From: Pseudochelatococcus sp047501465
GTDB taxonomy: Bacteria > Pseudomonadota > Alphaproteobacteria > Rhizobiales > Beijerinckiaceae
Assembly (NCBI RefSeq): GCF_047501465.1
Contig: NZ_JAZDRL010000002.1
Span: 868,001-932,000 of the forward strand
DNA: 64,000 bases
Reading direction: 5' to 3'
A program made the translations under genes and the position numbers. The notes beneath the pieces are model-generated. The model saw nothing but the letters and a program-made list of their open reading frames with translations. It did no database searches and had not been told where the DNA came from. Positions within the stretch are counted from its first letter, which is position 1; every line of letters starts with the position of its first letter. This document shows positions 60,522 to 64,000 of the stretch, in pieces.

Positions 60522-60728
60522 ATGACGAAAACAAAAGCCGGATCATCCGAGAAGACGTCTTCGAATGCTGAAATGCGCCGAAAGGCAGCGATGGAAGATC
60601 GCCTTGATGAGGAGCTAGCCGAGACATTCCCTGCTAGCGATGCGCCTACTGTAACCCGCGCAGGTGCGGGGCAGGATCCAGATGCTGAACAGAAACAGGA
60701 TAAAAAACCGGCTAAGTCGCGCGGATAA
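60522..60728 (+). CDS. Small hydrophilic protein with an ETFPASDAP motif
   Basis: 68 residues, highly charged, beginning MTKTKAGSSEKTSSNAEMRR. The central DRLDEELAETFPASDAPTVTR matches a motif common in alphaproteobacterial small proteins of unknown function. Preceded by AAGGGGGG. The rest looks disordered. Confidence 0.75.
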   Translation: MTKTKAGSSEKTSSNAEMRRKAAMEDRLDEELAETFPASDAPTVTRAGAGQDPDAEQKQDKKPAKSRG

Positions 60729-61056
60729 ACGATATCCTTCGCACATCGCACTGACCCATAATCTGCGTAGTCAAGCCGTTTGACCGGGGAATAACCCCGC
60801 TCTTTGTAAGTTCCTTGCATGTCTTGGTTATGACGACGCCCTTGCACGAGGATTAATAGGTCCTGAGTCTAGAGGGCGGGTGTAATTATCAGCAAACATT
60901 CCAGCGGCAAATCGGGTGGCCGGAAATAATGAATTTCATGCTGTTATGTTTATAGATTTTCTATTGGTTGATAATTTGAATGCAAAATAAGCTCGCTCCG
61001 ATCATATTGGATCAGCGCGAGCTTTCGTTTTTGCGGTTTAAGCGGCTTGCGTTGCT
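60729..61056. other. Intergenic region with terminator-like repeat
   Basis: 328 bases between convergent genes. The only clear structure is the inverted repeat at 60989-61024. No gene is seen. Confidence 0.5.
60989..61024 (-). terminator. Terminator-like inverted repeat
   Basis: AAGCTCGC and GCGAGCTT pair perfectly; inside are CGATC and GATC-type partners. It is 33 bases beyond the stop of the YXWGXW gene and probably terminates it, perhaps in both directions. Confidence 0.6.
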
Positions 61057-61467
61057 TTAACGCCGCCGCCAACCGCCGGACTCGAATACCCATTCATTGC
61101 CACGACGAACCCAGCGTGGATCGTGATGCCGCCAACCTGGGCGTGCACGTGCCCAGCCACCGCCAACCCACACATAGTCACGTCGCCGCCAATCCCATTG
61201 CCAATAACCTGGCACCCAAATGTAACCATTCCTTGGTGGCGGACGGCGCTCATGACGTGGACCGGGGGGCGGGCGATTGGGGTGCCGAGAAGGGCCATGC
61301 AGTGGCCGATCGTTCGGCGGTGGCCTGTTGCCTGGCGGTCGATTATCCGGTGGAGGGCGGTCCGGACGTTGTTGCGCCTGTGCCTCGTTCAGGAGGCCCA
61401 TGCCTGCCAGCGGTGCAATTGCGCCAAAGGCTAGCAGGCTATTGAGAAAATGCCGTCTTGAAACCAT
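61057..61467 (-). CDS. YXWGXW-type repeat protein with Tat signal
   Basis: 136 residues from the ATG at 61467, which has AAGGAG upstream. The N-terminus SRRHFLNSLLAFGAIAPLAG is a twin-arginine signal. A Pro/Arg-rich linker follows, and the C-terminal 60 residues hold aromatic repeats of the type WVPGYWQWD, YVWVGGGW, and WVRRGNEWVFESGGW, the YXWGXW pattern. Exported, role unknown. Confidence 0.82.
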   Translation of the reverse strand: MVSRRHFLNSLLAFGAIAPLAGMGLLNEAQAQQRPDRPPPDNRPPGNRPPPNDRPLHGPSRHPNRPPPGPRHERRPPPRNGYIWVPGYWQWDWRRRDYVWVGGGWARARPGWRHHDPRWVRRGNEWVFESGGWRRR

Positions 61468-61948
61468 GCTGCACTCCTTACAGGCTGTCCGCATCATGGT
61501 CTGCATGTTGCGGATCAATTCCAGAAAAATTGCATTCTAAACGTGCCGCTGAATTGTTGCATAACCAAGGCAAGATATGTCATTACGCCGGAATATTTAT
61601 CGTTAACTTGCAACATTAAATTATGTTCATGATTTTGTTTCTCTCTCTCGTGAGAAAAACTTAATATAGTAAAATCGATGAGCCATAAGGCATTCATAGC
61701 AGAGCGATCAATGAAAGTGATTTGCCAAGCCCGAAATTGGTAATGGCTGCAAACAAGCTATGCACGTTTAAGAGCTTAATATTGCGGTGTCTGTACCGGA
61801 TTTCAGCGGTAGAGAACAGTATAATGCATGAAAAATGATGCATCCATTTGATGCTGCGCATGCGCGAACGTTTTAAATGTCACAGCGTTTTGCACCCAGG
61901 TCTATTGCTGGGCGATGCAATGCCGTTCAATAGCATGAACGGCGCTGC
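61468..61948. other. Intergenic region
   Basis: 481 AT-rich bases. It holds the promoter of the YXWGXW gene and a hairpin at 61922-61943; otherwise I see nothing. Confidence 0.4.
61922..61943 (-). terminator. Hairpin after the DUF2865 gene
   Basis: GCCGTTCA and TGAACGGC form a perfect eight-base-pair stem with a six-base loop, five bases after the stop codon. There is no T run, so it may be a weak or factor-dependent terminator or an mRNA-end protector. Confidence 0.45.
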
Positions 61949-63157
61949 TTATCTGCCAGTTGTAGAGGTTGGTGTTGGGATAAGATATGGGGCAACAACC
62001 CGTACGCGACGTTGAGAGCCATCTGCGGCGGAGGAAATAATTGTTGGACCATCCTTGCGCGAGATTGTGTGTTCGTCGCTGACAATCCCGGGGCCAATAC
62101 CGGCAGACTCGCCGCCCGCTGTCGGCACAGAGGCTGGATCAGCAATGTCTTCTGCATCACCGGGCGCAAGAGCTGGTACAGCTGCACGCTTTGCCTCTGC
62201 CCTGGAAGCGGTCTTGCTGGATGTTTTAGGACGCGACAGCTCATCAGCCTTTTCAGCGGTGACGACGATATCGTTTTCGTGCCGGCCTATAAGCATTTCT
62301 GCCCCTTGCAGTGCCTGTTCCCAGCTTTGGCCTGCTGGCACGCATGCTGCCTCAGCAATGCGCTTTTTCTGATAGACGAGTGCATTTGGCAGTGTGCTAT
62401 AGGGCACGCCATAAGCGCTCTGCGCCCGCTCGATCGTGCCGCCCTGGCGCATAAAGAAAAGCTCAGTCTGCGTCGCAGGGCATTGCGCCTGGCAGACCTG
62501 CTGCGCATGCTCCCGACCTCTGAATTGTGCACCGAGCGGAAAGAAGTAACCATCTGCCATTCGCACACAAACGGGTTGAGAGCCGCCCAGAGATTGATCT
62601 TCGGCCAGATCTGTCATGGGTGCCGTACCACCGTCAGGATATGCCGGAGCGGCTTCATTCGATGCATTGCCGCCGAACAGGCGCTCAAAAAAGCCCTGTG
62701 GTGGTGCCGGCTCATTTGCACAATTCTGATCAAGGGCAGCTTGCAGCTGCCGTCTGCGTGCCTGACTTCTGGGCCCGCCGCCAAGCTTGTCTGCAAATGA
62801 AAGCATTTCATTCAAATTGGCCTGCATTTGTCGCATGCTGTCACGCAGCGGGGCGCACTCGCCCGGCGTTCGGTACATGTCAGAACGCGTGCAGCCAATT
62901 TGATTGAAGTACTCGCGGGTTCGTTCCAGCTCCGCGCGTTGGCGCTGGGCTGCAACGAGGTATTCCTGCGCTCTGGGGTCAGCCGAACGTGAGATGCTGG
63001 AAAGTTCTGCGCGATAGCCCGCGCAATCAAAAGCCTGTGCCATAGCGCTGGACATGCCGACACCGGCGAAGCCAATCCCCGTGATAATGCTGAAGCCGGT
63101 TAGGGCAAGAGAAGCCCAGAATGTTTTTTTCATCGGTTGCATGATCACTTTAATCAT
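61949..63157 (-). CDS. DUF2865-domain exported protein
   Basis: About 402 residues from the ATG at 63157; later in-frame ATGs (63142, 63133) are alternatives. A hydrophobic signal segment ends at AMAQA. The mature part begins FDCAGYRAELSSIS and has many Cys pairs, and the core QPVCVRMADGYFFPLGAQFRGREHAQQVCQAQCPATQTELFF matches DUF2865. The C-terminus is Ala/Pro/Ser rich. Exported, function unknown, common in Hyphomicrobiales. Confidence 0.82.
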   Translation of the reverse strand: MIKVIMQPMKKTFWASLALTGFSIITGIGFAGVGMSSAMAQAFDCAGYRAELSSISRSADPRAQEYLVAAQRQRAELERTREYFNQIGCTRSDMYRTPGECAPLRDSMRQMQANLNEMLSFADKLGGGPRSQARRRQLQAALDQNCANEPAPPQGFFERLFGGNASNEAAPAYPDGGTAPMTDLAEDQSLGGSQPVCVRMADGYFFPLGAQFRGREHAQQVCQAQCPATQTELFFMRQGGTIERAQSAYGVPYSTLPNALVYQKKRIAEAACVPAGQSWEQALQGAEMLIGRHENDIVVTAEKADELSRPKTSSKTASRAEAKRAAVPALAPGDAEDIADPASVPTAGGESAGIGPGIVSDEHTISRKDGPTIISSAADGSQRRVRVVAPYLIPTPTSTTGR

Positions 63158-63333
63158 TCGTCGTCCGGCTTTTGGTGTGTTGCAGCAGTGCAGGGATTGT
63201 CTGTCACCCATGTAATTGTTTAGCATTATCAGTATGCTCACCGCCAGCTTTTCCGTAGCTTGCTTGCGGGATAATTCATCATGAAGCTGGCTCTACAGGC
63301 AAGGCTGTAGCCTAAGATGGAATGGCAGAAGCT

Positions 63334-63813
63334 TCAATCGTCCAGCAGGTCTTCGTTGATGGCATCTATGCCGGAGCGTTCCATGAGGTGGGCGATGATT
63401 CGTTCAAATGCAGCCAAGTCGGCCTCGGGCAGATCAGCGGTCAGTTGCTGTGAATATTCCAGCGCTGTCGGCACAATCATGGCGTAGGTGCTTGCGCCCT
63501 TTTCTGTCAGCGATAAAAATGCCTCGCGTCGATCACGCTCGTTTGCGCGGCGTACAAGCAAGCCTCGCTCCTCAAGCGTTGCAACAGCGCGCGAAACCTT
63601 GGTTTTATGCATCTGACTATGGGCGCCGATGTCCCGCGCAGTCATGGGGCCGAATTCGCCCAAGGTCGCAATCAGCCGCCATTCCGGAATGCCAAAGCCG
63701 AAGCGCTCTGTGTAGATACGATCGAGCCCGCCCGCCACAACATGGGCAAGTACGTTCAGGCGATAAGGCAGAAAGCGGCTAAGGGCCAACGGTTCTGCTG
63801 GATTGTCCGTCAT
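63334..63813 (-). CDS. MarR-family transcription regulator
   Basis: 159 residues. The winged-helix core is visible in PEWRLIATLGEFGPMTARDIGAHSQMHKTKVSRAVATLEERGLLVRR followed by NERDRREAFLSLTEKG. MarR proteins act as dimers and often repress genes nearby or divergently transcribed; the neighbouring gene to the right is outside the window. Confidence 0.92.
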   Translation of the reverse strand: MTDNPAEPLALSRFLPYRLNVLAHVVAGGLDRIYTERFGFGIPEWRLIATLGEFGPMTARDIGAHSQMHKTKVSRAVATLEERGLLVRRANERDRREAFLSLTEKGASTYAMIVPTALEYSQQLTADLPEADLAAFERIIAHLMERSGIDAINEDLLDD

Positions 63814-64000
63814 TATGCCTGTCTCGTCCTAAGAAAATAAAGGTCTCACCTCTTTAATCAGAGTGAGCGTATGCTTAAAGAAATACAGGTATCATTGGCC
63901 GGCGGCAATCCCATACGCGACAAATCTGTATCTTGACTAATACCCCCTGATCCACATGAAAAGCGGGTATAATACGCGAAAATGCGTTATGCCAATTGTC

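Overview
The window looks like the chromosome of an alphaproteobacterium, most likely of the order Hyphomicrobiales (Rhizobiales). The host genes at both ends fit this: a SUV3-like helicase next to an S4-domain protein and the ferredoxin FdxA, a DUF3108 protein, rpmB with a VUT-type transporter, an IalB-family protein beside rlmN, and a DUF2865 protein. The species cannot be fixed from sequence alone.

Layout. (1) About 1-7.6 kb is host: fdxA (cut by the window edge), S4 protein, helicase, DUF3108 protein, rpmB, queuosine-precursor transporter, VOC protein. (2) About 7.67-52.98 kb is one 45-kb prophage integrated into the 3' end of a tRNA-Lys(UUU) gene. A 29-bp repeat (28 of 29 identical) marks attL and attR, and both ends carry inverted GTTGGAC arm-type sites beside the tyrosine integrase. 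(3) About 53.3-64 kb is host again: gpt, a CinA-type molybdopterin-binding protein, a LemA protein, rlmN, ialB, a SulP transporter, an Xre regulator, a YXWGXW protein, a DUF2865 protein and a MarR regulator.

Within the prophage, a leftward early operon (13.3 to 7.8 kb) carries small early genes, an HD nucleotidase, a GapR nucleoid protein, a coiled-coil membrane protein, a complete DNA polymerase III sliding clamp (DnaN), an excisionase-like HTH protein and the integrase. A repressor/Cro switch at 15.4-16.2 kb shares a 15-bp palindromic operator with the early leftward promoter. Rightward early genes (CII-like regulator, CHC2 primase, DNA methyltransferase, D5 primase-helicase) lead to an iteron array that looks like the phage origin. 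Morphogenesis genes follow: lambda-type packaging and head genes (GpA terminase, gpW, portal, fused protease-capsid), then a P2/Mu-type contractile tail (gpV, gp25, gpJ, gpI, fibre, sheath, tube, E/E' frameshift, tape measure, U, X, D), then lysozyme, nested spanins, holin, a metallophosphoesterase and a dNMP kinase. The phage is therefore a temperate myovirus-like mosaic.

The cargo is the most interesting part. It includes a protein built from 17 uninterrupted eight-residue leucine-rich repeats (42967-43845), a two-gene nucleotide-modification module (a thymidylate-synthase homologue with the Asn-to-Asp change of dCMP hydroxymethylases, plus an alpha-glutamyl/putrescinyl-thymine pyrophosphorylase-like protein), a HigB/HigA-ImmA toxin-antitoxin pair, a Fic protein with its small overlapping partner next to attR, a reverse-strand membrane protein inside the head-tail operon, and an IS5-family insertion. 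The TS-like enzyme, the pyrophosphorylase, the dNMP kinase and the HD nucleotidase could together form a modified-nucleotide pathway; this is inference.
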